64,000 nucleotides of DNA from Paracoccaceae bacterium (lineage in GTDB: Bacteria; Pseudomonadota; Alphaproteobacteria; Rhodobacterales; Rhodobacteraceae): contig QWDA01000002.1 of NCBI GenBank assembly GCA_003605175.1, positions 248,001 through 312,000 of the forward strand. The letters are read 5' to 3'. The position numbers and the translations under genes were made by a program. Within the stretch, counting starts at the first letter, position 1. Each line of letters starts with the position of its first letter. The notes under the pieces were generated by a model, which was given only the letters and a program-made list of their open reading frames with translations, ran no database searches and was not told the origin of the DNA. Positions 35,661 to 44,173 of this stretch are shown piece after piece.

Positions 35661-37589
35661 ATGAGAGTTTTCACCGTACTGGGACCCTCGGGGTCCGGAA
35701 AGTCGACATTGGTCGAAGCATTGGCGGGCCTCGACGGTCCCGGGAGCGGGGCAACCGCCCAGGTTGGCGGCGTCGGGGTCCGGAACTTCACCTATCTGGG
35801 CGAGGACTGGACGGCGCTCGAGGTGCCGGGCGGTGCCGACATGCTGGCGCTCGCGGGGCCCGCGCTCGCCATGAGCGACACCGCCGTGGTCTGCGTGCCC
35901 GCCGACGAGGACGCCGCCGTCCTGGCCGCGCCCTATCTGCGGCTCATCGAGGAGGCGGGGATCCCCTGCGATCTCTTCATTAACCGCGTCGACGCCATGA
36001 CCGGCCGGGTGCGTGACATCGTTGCCGCACTCCAGGCCTATTGCAGCCACCACATCGTCCTCCGCCAGGTCCCGATCCGTGACGGCACCACCATCACCGG
36101 CGCCGTCGACCTCATCTCCGAACGCGCCTGGCAATACCGCGAAGGCGCGCCCTCGGCGCTCATCGAACTGCCGTCCGAGATGGCCGGGCGGGAGCGGGAG
36201 GCGCGGTCGGAGTTGTTGGAATCCCTGGCGGATTTCGACGATCATCTGCTCGAGCAGCTGATCGAGGACCAGACGCCGATGACCGACGAGATCTTCGAGG
36301 TCGCGACCAAGGTGCTGCAGCATTCCGACCTCGTCTCCGCCTTTCTCGGCGCCGCCAGCCACGGCAATGGCGTCACCCGGCTGATGAAATCCCTCCGCCA
36401 CGAGGCGCCCGGCCCCGAGGCGCTCGCCGAACGTGTCGGCGGGGGCACGCTCGCCATCTCCGGCCCCGCCGATATCCGCAAGCATCTCGGCAAGGTCGTC
36501 CTTCTCCGGGCCCTCGGTGCCGGGCTGTCCACCGCCGCACCGCTCGGCGGCGAGACCCTCGGCGCGCTGACCGGCATCGACGGCAAGACCCCGGTGAAAT
36601 CCGTGGCTCCCGGCGAGATCGGCCTCGCCGCGAAATCGGACCACCTGATGCCCGCCTGCACCTGGACCGCGACCGGCTCCGCCGAGCTCCCGCCCTGGAC
36701 CGTGCCGCGCCCGCCGATGGTGCGGCAGATCATCCGCGCCGCGAACGACCGCGACGACGTGCGGCTGTCCACCGCGCTCGGCAAGCTCCAGGGCATCGAC
36801 CACGGTCTCGCGGTCGCGCAGGACGAGACCACAGGCAACGCGATCTTGGCCGCGCAGGGGCCGCTCCACGCCCGGCAGGTGGTGCAGCGCCTCGCGGAGG
36901 ATTTCGGCATCGAGACCGTCCAGGCCCCGGTGCCGCCGGCGTTCCGCGAGACCGTCACCCGCGCGATCGAGCACCACCACCGTCACCGCAAGCAATCGGG
37001 CGGGGCAGGGCAGTTCGCCGACGTTGTCATCGCGGTTGGCCCCGAGCCGCGCGGGGCAGGGTTCCGCTTCGAGGAAGTGGTCAAGGGCGGCGCGGTGCCG
37101 CGGAACTACATTCCCTCGGTCGAGGCCGGGGCGGTGGACGGTCTAGCCGAGGGGCCGAACGGATACCCGGTGGTCGATGTCCACGTGACCCTGAAGGACG
37201 GCAAGCACCATGCGGTGGATTCGTCGGACTATGCCTTCCGCACGGCCGGCCGGAACGCGGTGAAGGAAGCCTTGCAGCAGGTCGGGACGATCGTCCTGCA
37301 GCCGATCCTCAAGGTGGAGATCCACGTGCCCTCGCTTTTCGCCGGCGGGCTGGTGCCTACGGTAAGCGGACATCGCGGTCAGGTCCTCGGCTTCGAGGCG
37401 CATCCGACCGCGGCAGGCTGGGACGTGTTCTCGGCGCTGATTCCGGCGGCGGCGCTCGACGAGCTCCTGCGCGCGCTCGGCGGCGGCACCCGCGGAACGG
37501 CCTGGCTCTCGGCCGAGTTCGACCATTTCGAGGAGGCCGGGAGCAAGGACGTCCTCCGCGCCGAGGAAAACGCGGCCGCTGTGGGCTGA
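35661..37589 (+). CDS. EF-G-like translational GTPase paralogue with eroded G domain
   Basis: 642 residues, shorter than canonical EF-G (about 700). P-loop GPSGSGKST (8-16) is good and the guanine motif reads NRVD (108-111) instead of NKxD. The switch II motif DTPGH-x-D is replaced by EVPGGAD (54-60), so the catalytic His is missing, and the switch I Thr region is not visible. Domains III-V are well kept: RKQSGGAGQFADV, VVDVHVTLKDGKHHAVDSSD (part), GHRGQVLGFE. ATG 35661 has GGGAGG 7 nt upstream. The 270-nt gap before it shows no gene. Confidence 0.85.
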   Translation: MRVFTVLGPSGSGKSTLVEALAGLDGPGSGATAQVGGVGVRNFTYLGEDWTALEVPGGADMLALAGPALAMSDTAVVCVPADEDAAVLAAPYLRLIEEAGIPCDLFINRVDAMTGRVRDIVAALQAYCSHHIVLRQVPIRDGTTITGAVDLISERAWQYREGAPSALIELPSEMAGREREARSELLESLADFDDHLLEQLIEDQTPMTDEIFEVATKVLQHSDLVSAFLGAASHGNGVTRLMKSLRHEAPGPEALAERVGGGTLAISGPADIRKHLGKVVLLRALGAGLSTAAPLGGETLGALTGIDGKTPVKSVAPGEIGLAAKSDHLMPACTWTATGSAELPPWTVPRPPMVRQIIRAANDRDDVRLSTALGKLQGIDHGLAVAQDETTGNAILAAQGPLHARQVVQRLAEDFGIETVQAPVPPAFRETVTRAIEHHHRHRKQSGGAGQFADVVIAVGPEPRGAGFRFEEVVKGGAVPRNYIPSVEAGAVDGLAEGPNGYPVVDVHVTLKDGKHHAVDSSDYAFRTAGRNAVKEALQQVGTIVLQPILKVEIHVPSLFAGGLVPTVSGHRGQVLGFEAHPTAAGWDVFSALIPAAALDELLRALGGGTRGTAWLSAEFDHFEEAGSKDVLRAEENAAAVG

Positions 37590-37811
37590 CGCTGACGATA
37601 CGGGTGCCCCGCGCCGGTCGCCGCAATGGACCGGCGCGGGGTTTCGTGCCGGCCACGCGCTGGCGCTTCCGGCCGCTCCTGGCAAAGGTTATGCGGTCCT
37701 GATCGACATCCCGGTTCAGTACACCTGTGTCGTCGGCGAAGACCGTTTCTGCGCTTGCGCGACTGCCGCGGCCACACTGCTGTCTTCCTCGGCGCGCTGT
37801 AAAGCCGGGGA

Positions 37812-38261
37812 ATGGTCCGGGTCGGCGGTTTCATTCTCGCGGCGGTCCGCTATCTCATCGGCGGCGAGGAAGTGCCGTGGGGGCAGCGGATCCTGCACTT
37901 TCGGACCCCTGAATTCCTAATGGAAATCAACCTCCAGGGCGAAACGACGATCCACAGTTTCGGCGCCTTTCAATGCACGCCCTTTCACATGATCGCCGGG
38001 ATCGGGATGCTCGTCCCGGCCGTGGCGGCGCTGTTTCCGCGGCTCCTGGGGCCGCTCGCCGCGCTGGAGCCCGAGCCCTTGCGGCCGCTCCGAGCCGCGT
38101 CGCCATTGCCGGCACCGGTGGCTCTGGTAGCCTGGGGCTCGACATGCGCTTTTCGCGCCCGGATGTCCGGCGTTACACCACGCGCGCTGCGCGAGTTTCC
38201 CGCGGCGGGGTTCTTGCCCGGTCTTTGGGGATCCCCGACCATCTCGAGGCGTCGCGACTGA
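37812..38261 (+). CDS. Possible membrane-protein remnant (GEE-WGQR-TPE-QGET family)
   Basis: 149-codon frame. The first half reads GGEEVPWGQRILHF, TPEFLMEINLQGETTIH and then a hydrophobic stretch (MIAGIGMLVPAVAALF). This EE-x-x-WGQR ... TPE ... N-QGET-IH pattern resembles a family of multi-helix bacterial membrane proteins of unknown role. The N-terminal helices expected before GGEE are missing and the last 50 residues look like random high-GC translation. It is either a short diverged member or a decayed fragment. Nothing else convincing is seen in 37590-38417. Confidence 0.35.
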   Translation: MVRVGGFILAAVRYLIGGEEVPWGQRILHFRTPEFLMEINLQGETTIHSFGAFQCTPFHMIAGIGMLVPAVAALFPRLLGPLAALEPEPLRPLRAASPLPAPVALVAWGSTCAFRARMSGVTPRALREFPAAGFLPGLWGSPTISRRRD

Positions 38262-38417
38262 CGGAAGACGACTTCTTGGCAGGGCGCGGGGACCTGCGAC
38301 TGGCAACCATGCAGAACGCCGAATGACGCTCCGGCCGTTTCCAGCCTCGACACGCGAAGCATCCGTGGCGCACACACCGCCAACGCCCCCATGGAGGGGG
38401 ATGCACCTGAAGGAAAG

Positions 38418-38507
38418 TGGCGGAGAGACAGGGATTCGAACCCTGGGTGGACTTGCGCCCACAACGGTTTTCGAGACCGCCCCGTTCGACCACTCCGGCA
38501 CCTCTCC
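38418..38507 (-). tRNA. tRNA-Ser (CGA)
   Basis: 90 nt with encoded CCA and the long variable arm of class II tRNAs (UGUGGGCGCAAGUCCACC). Acceptor GGAGAGG with UCUCUCC, discriminator G73 as required for Ser, anticodon loop CUCGAAA (anticodon CGA). Confidence 0.96.
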
Positions 38508-38648
38508 GCGAAGGGTCCGGCGCGATGTAGGGGATCGGCGCATCCCTTGCAACCACTTTCGGCGCGCCCGACCGACAACAATGCGCGGCCCTTGGAAACC
38601 GGGCGCGGGAAGAGTAGTTTCAGGACGATCCGACGCGAAGGAAGTTCC

Positions 38649-39470
38649 ATGCGCCCGCTTTTCCTTGCCGCCATCCTCGGCCTCGCCGTCCAGCCGGCCG
38701 GCGCCGCAACCCGTGAGGAAACCGAGGAACTCGCCGCCGCGCTGGGGTTGCCGCAGATCATCGAGGTGATGCGCGCCGAGGGACTCGACTACGGCTCCGA
38801 CATGGAGGACCAGATGTTCCCCGGCAAGGGCGGCAAGGCCTGGCGTGCCAGGGTCGACACGATCTACGACCCGGCGATGATGCAGGCCACAGTGGTGAAC
38901 GCGATGGTCGAGGGGCTGGCCGAGACGGAAATCGACGATCTCCTCGCCTTCTTCTCCTCGGAGCGGGGCCGCGAGATCATCGCCTACGAGGTCAGCGCCC
39001 GTTCCGCGCTGATGGATTCGGACATCGAGGAGGCCGCCCGGCAGCGCTTTCTCGAGATCCGCGCCGAGGATCCCGATGCGCTCGGCCTGATCGAACGCTT
39101 CGTCCAGGTCAACGACCTCGTGGATTCGAACGTCATGGGCGCGATGAACTCGAACTACGCCTTCTACCAGGGCCTGATGGCGGGCGGTGCATTCGACGGC
39201 TCTCTGACCGACAGCGACGTTGTGGCAGATGTCTGGGCGCAGGAGGACGAGATCCGGTCCGAGACAGATCTCTGGGTGCATTCCTATCTGGCGATGGCCT
39301 ACCAGCCGCTCGCCGACGCCGATCTCGAGGCCTATATCGCGATCAGCGAGACCCCGGCCGGCCAGGCGCTCAACCGCGCGCTCTTCGAGGGGTTCGACGA
39401 GATGTATGTCGCGATCAGCCGCGCGCTCGGCGTCTCGGCGGCCGGTTTCATGGCCGGCGAGGACATCTGA
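38649..39470 (+). CDS. Periplasmic protein with two DUF2059-type helical repeats
   Basis: 273 residues. Signal peptide MRPLFLAAILGLAVQPAGA, then ATREE. A first DUF2059-like unit covers about 85-135 (LAETEIDDLLAFFSSERGREI) and a second about 225-265 (LADADLEAYIAISETPAGQAL), each with the loop-helix pattern typical of the family. An exported helical protein of unknown function. ATG 38649 follows GAAGGAAG. Confidence 0.8.
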   Translation: MRPLFLAAILGLAVQPAGAATREETEELAAALGLPQIIEVMRAEGLDYGSDMEDQMFPGKGGKAWRARVDTIYDPAMMQATVVNAMVEGLAETEIDDLLAFFSSERGREIIAYEVSARSALMDSDIEEAARQRFLEIRAEDPDALGLIERFVQVNDLVDSNVMGAMNSNYAFYQGLMAGGAFDGSLTDSDVVADVWAQEDEIRSETDLWVHSYLAMAYQPLADADLEAYIAISETPAGQALNRALFEGFDEMYVAISRALGVSAAGFMAGEDI

Positions 39471-39497
39471 TCCCCGCCGCTCGCGCGTTCGGAAAGT

Positions 39498-39581
39498 TGG
39501 TGGGCGACCCTGGAATCGAACCAGGCGTGAGTCGCCTCGAGGGAGTTACAGTCCCCTGCCACACCTTGCGGCCTGTCGCCC
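39498..39581 (-). tRNA. tRNA-Tyr (GUA)
   Basis: 84 nt with encoded CCA. Acceptor GGGCGAC/GUCGCCC, long variable arm, anticodon loop CUGUAAC (GUA), discriminator A73. Divergent from rlmB, whose start is 113 nt away. Confidence 0.96.
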
Positions 39582-39693
39582 ACGGAGGCGTGGGATAGAC
39601 GTCGCCCGAATGCCCGTCAACCGCAAATTCCGCTTTCGGCTTGCGGAGGATACGGTGCCCTGCGCAAGGTGCCGCGCGGAACGGAGCGGGTCG

Positions 39694-40470
39694 ATGAAAA
39701 AGCCGAAATGGGTGATCGAGAAGGAACAGGCGCGGCGCAAGTCGGCGGCAGAGACGGTGTGGCTGTTCGGGCTGCACGCGGTGCGCGACGCGCTGGCCAA
39801 TCCGCGCCGCGAGAAGCTCCGCCTGGTGGTCACCCAGAACGCGCTCGACCGGCTGGGAGAGGCGGTGGGGCTGGCCGGGATCGCGCCCGAAACCGCCGAT
39901 CCGCGCCGGTTTCCGGTGCCGCTCGACCCGGGTTCGGTGCACCAGGGGGCGGCGCTCGAGGTGAAGCCGCTCGCCTGGGGGGCGCTGGAAGAGGTCGTGC
40001 TGCGCGAGGGTGTGGCGCCGCTGGTGGTTTGTCTCGACCGGGTGACGGACCCGCACAATGTGGGCGCAATCCTGCGCTCGGCCGAAGTGTTCGGCGCCGC
40101 CGCGCTCATCGCCCCCGCGCGCCATTCCGCGCCGGAGACCGGGGCGCTGGCGAAATCGGCCTCCGGCGCGCTGGAGCGCCAGCCCTATCTCAGGGTCGCG
40201 AATCTCTCGCGGGCGATGGAGGAGCTGAAGGCCATGGGCTTCACGCTCCTCGGTCTCGCTGGGGAGGCGGATGAGACGCTGGAGCAGGGGCTCGCTGCGG
40301 CCGGGCCCGGACCGCTCGCGCTGGTGCTCGGCGCCGAGGGGCCGGGGCTCCGCGACAAGACGCGGACCACCTGCGACCGGCTGGTCCGGATCGACCCGGC
40401 GGGCGAATTCGGCTCGCTCAACGTCTCGAACGCCGCGGCCGTCGCGCTCTACGCGGCCGGGCGGCGCTGA
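39694..40470 (+). CDS. rlmB: 23S rRNA 2'-O-methyltransferase of the TrmH/SpoU family (RlmB-like)
   Basis: 258 residues. N-terminal L30e-like substrate domain (WLFGLHAVRDALANP), then the SPOUT knot with motif 1 DPHNVGAILRSAEVFG, motif 2 LVLGAEGPGLRD and motif 3 SLNVSNAAAVALY. E. coli RlmB methylates G2251 of 23S rRNA; the exact target here is inferred. ATG 39694 has CGGAGCGGG upstream; the longer open frame overlaps the tRNA-Tyr gene and is rejected. Confidence 0.93.
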   Translation: MKKPKWVIEKEQARRKSAAETVWLFGLHAVRDALANPRREKLRLVVTQNALDRLGEAVGLAGIAPETADPRRFPVPLDPGSVHQGAALEVKPLAWGALEEVVLREGVAPLVVCLDRVTDPHNVGAILRSAEVFGAAALIAPARHSAPETGALAKSASGALERQPYLRVANLSRAMEELKAMGFTLLGLAGEADETLEQGLAAAGPGPLALVLGAEGPGLRDKTRTTCDRLVRIDPAGEFGSLNVSNAAAVALYAAGRR

Positions 40471-40684
40471 GGGTTTTTCGGTTATCGAAGTGGCGCCCGG
40501 CGCGCCCCCGGTGGAGAATTCTGTGGATAACTCCGCCGTTTCATCAAGATGAACGGCGCGTTTACCAGCCGTTCACGAATTCGAAAGAAGCTCTTTCATA
40601 GGCGTTCCGAACGCCTAAATGTACCTCGTGGATGCGCATTCGGAACTTGCGTATCCCACTTCACTGTCCCTCGTTCCGCGACTC

Positions 40685-40715
40685 GCGCCCGGGCTTCGCT
40701 TCGGGCGCGTTTTTT
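40685..40715 (+). terminator. Rho-independent terminator, 215 nt past rlmB
   Basis: GCGCCCG (40685-40691) pairs with CGGGCGC (40702-40708), followed by G and six Ts. Strong, plus-strand only. Because rlmB stops at 40470, either its mRNA has a long 3' tail or a small RNA gene ends here. The region 40471-40684 has no ORF of note but contains another small inverted repeat, GGCGT-TCCGA-ACGCC at 40601-40615. Confidence 0.75.
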
Positions 40716-40735
40716 GTCCGGAAAGCCGTGGAAAA

Positions 40736-41047
40736 TCAGGTGCGTGACGCCTTTTCGGCAATGCCAGAAACACCCTCGCGGCGCTCCAGCTCTTTCAGTA
40801 CGTCGGCCAGCGACACATCGCGCGCGGCCAGCATGACAAGGAGGTGGTAGAGCACGTCCGCCGCCTCCGCGGTCAGCCGCGCCCGGTCGCCCTTCACCGC
40901 CTCGATCACCGCTTCCACCGCCTCCTCGCCGAACTTCTCGGCGCATTTCTCCGGCCCCTTGGCAAGGAGCTTCGCCGTCCAGGAGGTCTCGGGATCCGTT
41001 CCCTTGCGCGCGGCGATCACCGCCGCCAGCCGTTCGAGCGCGCTCAT
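40736..41047 (-). CDS. hisE: Phosphoribosyl-ATP diphosphatase HisE
   Basis: Second step of histidine synthesis. 103 residues, all-alpha MazG-like fold: [19 protein letters not shown] with the metal-binding EExxE pattern and [14 protein letters not shown]. Overlaps hisF by 4 nt. Confidence 0.96.
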   Translation of the reverse strand: MSALERLAAVIAARKGTDPETSWTAKLLAKGPEKCAEKFGEEAVEAVIEAVKGDRARLTAEAADVLYHLLVMLAARDVSLADVLKELERREGVSGIAEKASRT

Positions 41048-41805
41048 GTCAGCCTCACCGGGATACCCGCCGCGGCCATGTGCGTCTTTGCCTCGCGGAT
41101 CGTGAAATCGCCGAAATGGAAGATCGAGGCGGCGAGCACGGCCGAGGCGTGGCCCTCGGTCACCCCCTCGACCAGGTGATCGAGCGTGCCGACGCCGCCA
41201 GAGGTGATCACCGGCACCGGCACCGCGTCGGCGATGGCGCGGGTGAGCGGCAGGTTGAAGCCGGCGCGGGTTCCGTCGCGGTCCATCGAGGTCAGGAGGA
41301 TCTCGCCCGCGCCCTTTTCGGCGACTGTCCGCGCGAATTCCACCGCGTCGATCCCGGTGGGCTTGCGGCCGCCATGGGTGAAGATCTCCCAGCGCCCCGG
41401 CTCCACCGTCTTGGCGTCGATCGCCACGACGATGCATTGCGACCCGAACCGGTCGGCGGCGCGGGCCACGACGTCGGGGTCGGCCACGGCGGCGGAGTTG
41501 AAGCTCACCTTGTCGGCGCCCGCCAGGAGCAGGTTGCGCACATCCTCCACCGTCCGCACGCCGCCGCCGATGGTCAGCGGCATGAAGCATTGTTCGGCGG
41601 TGCGGGTGGCCAGATCGTACATCGTGCCGCGGTTTTCATGCGTGGCGTGGATGTCGAGGAAACAGAGCTCGTCGGCGCCCGCGGCGTCATAGGCGCGCGC
41701 GCTCTCCACAGGGTCGCCGGCATCGACCAGATCGACGAAATTCACGCCCTTGACCACGCGCCCGTCGGCCACGTCGAGACAGGGGATGATGCGGGTCTTC
41801 AGCAT
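41044..41805 (-). CDS. hisF: Imidazole glycerol phosphate synthase cyclase subunit HisF
   Basis: TIM-barrel cyclase that uses ammonia from HisH to form IGP and AICAR. 253 residues. Catalytic D11 in [13 protein letters not shown], phosphate loops [12 protein letters not shown] and [12 protein letters not shown], and the second catalytic Asp in [13 protein letters not shown]. HisA and HisH, often directly upstream in this group, are not here; the adjacent gene is divergent. Confidence 0.97.
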   Translation of the reverse strand: MLKTRIIPCLDVADGRVVKGVNFVDLVDAGDPVESARAYDAAGADELCFLDIHATHENRGTMYDLATRTAEQCFMPLTIGGGVRTVEDVRNLLLAGADKVSFNSAAVADPDVVARAADRFGSQCIVVAIDAKTVEPGRWEIFTHGGRKPTGIDAVEFARTVAEKGAGEILLTSMDRDGTRAGFNLPLTRAIADAVPVPVITSGGVGTLDHLVEGVTEGHASAVLAASIFHFGDFTIREAKTHMAAAGIPVRLT

Positions 41806-41894
41806 GGGGCCGGGTTTAGCAGCAGGACGGGGCAGGGGGCCAGCACCGATTGCGCGCCCTTGAAGCGAAACCCGTTTCGCCCCAGAACGTCCCG

Positions 41895-42887
41895 ATGAGC
41901 GTGACCTTCCGTGCGGTTTCCGAAGACGATCCCGGCCCGAAATGGGCGGCGCTGTTCCGGGGGTACTGGCCCGCCTACAGCGCTTGGTGGGCGCGGGAAG
42001 GGGTGGCGGCGCGACCGACCTATCTCGACTGCCGCCGCGCGATCCGGGAGCACATGCCGGAGATCGCCGGGCTTTATGACGACCTCGCCGAGCTTGCCGG
42101 GGGCGGCGACCGCGAGGCGCGGTTTCTCTCGTTCTTCTGCCCGCCGCGCTATCTGGCCGGGTGCAGCCAGGCGATCTGGCCGGGCGACGAGCCCCTGATG
42201 GTGCGGAACTACGATTACCACCCGCGCGCCTTTGACGCGGTAGTGTTGAAGACCCGCTGGCAGGGGCGCGGGGTGATCGGCACCTCGGACGGGCTCTTCG
42301 GCCTGGTCGACGGGATCAACGACCAGGGGCTCGCGCTGTCGCTGACTTTCGGCGGGCGGCGCGAGATCGGCGAGGGCTTCGGCGTGCCCCTGATCCTCCG
42401 CTACATCCTGCAGACCTGCGCGACCGCCGGGGAGGCGGGTGCGGTCCTGAGCCGGATTCCCTGCCACATGAGCTACAACGTCACCGCGCTCGACGCGGAG
42501 CGGCATTTTCTGACGGCCTATCTCGCGCCCGACCGGCCGGCGGTCCTGACCCATGCGGCGGTGGCCACCAACCACCAGGAACGGGTGGAATGGTCGAGCC
42601 ACGCGCGGTTCACCGCCACTGTCGAGCGCGAACGCTACCTCCTCCAGCGTCTCACGCTCCACCCGGAAACGCAGGAGCGGTTCATCGGCGCCTTCCTCCG
42701 CCCGCCACTCTACTCCACGGCGTTCTCCAAGGGCTTCGGCACGCTCTACACGGCTGCCTACAGGCCGCGCGAACGGGCTCTCGAACTGGCCTGGCCTGGC
42801 CGGGTCTGGCGCAAGAGCTTCGAGAGGTTCGACGAAGACAGCGTCTCCGTCGCCTTCCCGGGTGTCGGCAGCGACGCCGCGCCCTGA
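41895..42887 (+). CDS. C45-family autoproteolytic acyltransferase/hydrolase (AAT-like)
   Basis: 330 residues. Ntn-hydrolase of the acyl-CoA:6-aminopenicillanate acyltransferase type. In the family the precursor cleaves itself before a Cys that becomes the N-terminal nucleophile; the candidate here is C90 in [10 protein letters not shown]. Supporting blocks are [30 protein letters not shown] (part) and [12 protein letters not shown]. The ATG has no good ribosome site; a TTG at 41850 would lengthen it by 15 residues. Substrate unknown. Confidence 0.82.
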   Translation: MSVTFRAVSEDDPGPKWAALFRGYWPAYSAWWAREGVAARPTYLDCRRAIREHMPEIAGLYDDLAELAGGGDREARFLSFFCPPRYLAGCSQAIWPGDEPLMVRNYDYHPRAFDAVVLKTRWQGRGVIGTSDGLFGLVDGINDQGLALSLTFGGRREIGEGFGVPLILRYILQTCATAGEAGAVLSRIPCHMSYNVTALDAERHFLTAYLAPDRPAVLTHAAVATNHQERVEWSSHARFTATVERERYLLQRLTLHPETQERFIGAFLRPPLYSTAFSKGFGTLYTAAYRPRERALELAWPGRVWRKSFERFDEDSVSVAFPGVGSDAAP

Positions 42888-42944
42888 CGGGCTGGCGATG
42901 CGCGCCGATCAGGCTATCATGTCCGGAAGCCGCGAAAGGACGCC

Positions 42945-43571
42945 ATGGCCGCCCCCGATCCGACCGGACTGATTGCCTGCCCGACCTGCGACGCGCTCTA
43001 CCGCGAGCGGCGGATCGGTGCTGACGAGGTGGCGCGGTGCCGGCGCTGCGGCACGGTGCTGGCGGCGCCGCAATCCGGGGCGATGACGCGGATCACCATG
43101 CTTGCCGGCGCCGCGCTCGTTCTGATGGTCGCCGCCGTGTCCTTCCCGTTTCTCGAGCTCAGCGAGATGGGCCTCCAGCAGCGGAGCTCGGTGGTCGACG
43201 CGATCCTCGCCTTCTCCGACGGGCGGACGGCGCCCCTGTCGCTCGCGCTGGCGCTCCTGATCGTGCTCCTGCCCGCGGCGCGGCTCCTGGCGCTGCTCTA
43301 CACGCTCGGCCCGATGGCGCTCGGCTGGCAACCGTGGCGGCACGCCGCGCTGGCCTTCCGCTGGGCCGAGAAAATGCGCCCCTGGGCCATGGCCGAGGTG
43401 TTCATCGTCGGCGTCGCGGTGGCCCTGGTGAAGGTCGCGGGCCTTGCCACGGTCACGCTCGGGCCGGCCTTCTGGGCGTTCTGCCTCCTCGTTCTCATCA
43501 CGGTCCGCAAGGACAGCATCATGTGCAGGCTCACGGTTTGGAAGACGCTCTCGGAACGCCACGCCTCCTGA
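42945..43571 (+). CDS. pqiA: PqiA-like membrane protein, first half-copy
   Basis: 208 residues, paraquat-inducible protein A family. N-terminal zinc-ribbon (CPTC and CRRC, residues about 12-34) and four membrane helices (from TMLAGAALVLMVAAVSFPFL to FWAFCLLVLITVR). E. coli PqiA is one protein with two such halves; here the halves are separate overlapping genes. Part of the Pqi envelope lipid-transport system. Confidence 0.88.
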   Translation: MAAPDPTGLIACPTCDALYRERRIGADEVARCRRCGTVLAAPQSGAMTRITMLAGAALVLMVAAVSFPFLELSEMGLQQRSSVVDAILAFSDGRTAPLSLALALLIVLLPAARLLALLYTLGPMALGWQPWRHAALAFRWAEKMRPWAMAEVFIVGVAVALVKVAGLATVTLGPAFWAFCLLVLITVRKDSIMCRLTVWKTLSERHAS

Positions 43572-44173
43572 CCGCCCGCGATGCGGGTCTCCTCGGCTGC
43601 CGCGCCTGCGGGCGGGTCAGCGCGGCGGGCACCGGTGCCTGCGCGCGCTGCGGCGCGCGTCTCGCGTCGCGCGACCCGACCAGCCTGCAGAGGGTCTGGG
43701 CCTGGTGGCTTGCCGGGCTCATCGCCTACATCCCCGCCAATCTCTACCCCATGCTCCTCACCTCGAGGTTCGGGCATGTGCGCGAGAACACCATCATCGG
43801 CGGCGCCCTCGACCTCGCCCATCACGGCGATTACGGCGTCGCGGCCATCGTCTTCGCCGCAAGTGTCCTGATCCCGGTCGGCAAGTTCCTCGCCATCGCC
43901 TATCTCGCGCTCTCGCTGAAGCTCCCCACCGCGCTCGGCAGGCATGGCCGCCACCGGCTCCACGAGGTCGTCGAATTCATCGGCCGCTGGTCGATGATCG
44001 ACGTCTTCGTCGTGGCGATCCTCTCGGCCCTGGTGCAGTTCGGCTTTGCCGCGACGATCAATCCCGGCATCGCGGCCGCCACCTTCGCGCTCTCGGTTGC
44101 CTTCACCATGCTTTCGGCGCAGAGCTTCGACCCGCGCCTGATCTGGGACGCCGAGGAGCGAGACAGCCGATGA
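43523..44173 (+). CDS. pqiA: PqiA-like membrane protein, second half-copy
   Basis: 216 residues if GTG 43523 is used (TTG 43538 is an alternative). Zinc-ribbon CRAC and CARC, then four helices with AYIPANLYPMLLTSRFG and VVEFIGRWSMIDVFVV, which are well conserved in PqiA C-terminal halves. It overlaps the first copy by about 49 nt and pqiB by 4 nt, so all are translationally coupled. Confidence 0.85.
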   Translation: MQAHGLEDALGTPRLLTARDAGLLGCRACGRVSAAGTGACARCGARLASRDPTSLQRVWAWWLAGLIAYIPANLYPMLLTSRFGHVRENTIIGGALDLAHHGDYGVAAIVFAASVLIPVGKFLAIAYLALSLKLPTALGRHGRHRLHEVVEFIGRWSMIDVFVVAILSALVQFGFAATINPGIAAATFALSVAFTMLSAQSFDPRLIWDAEERDSR

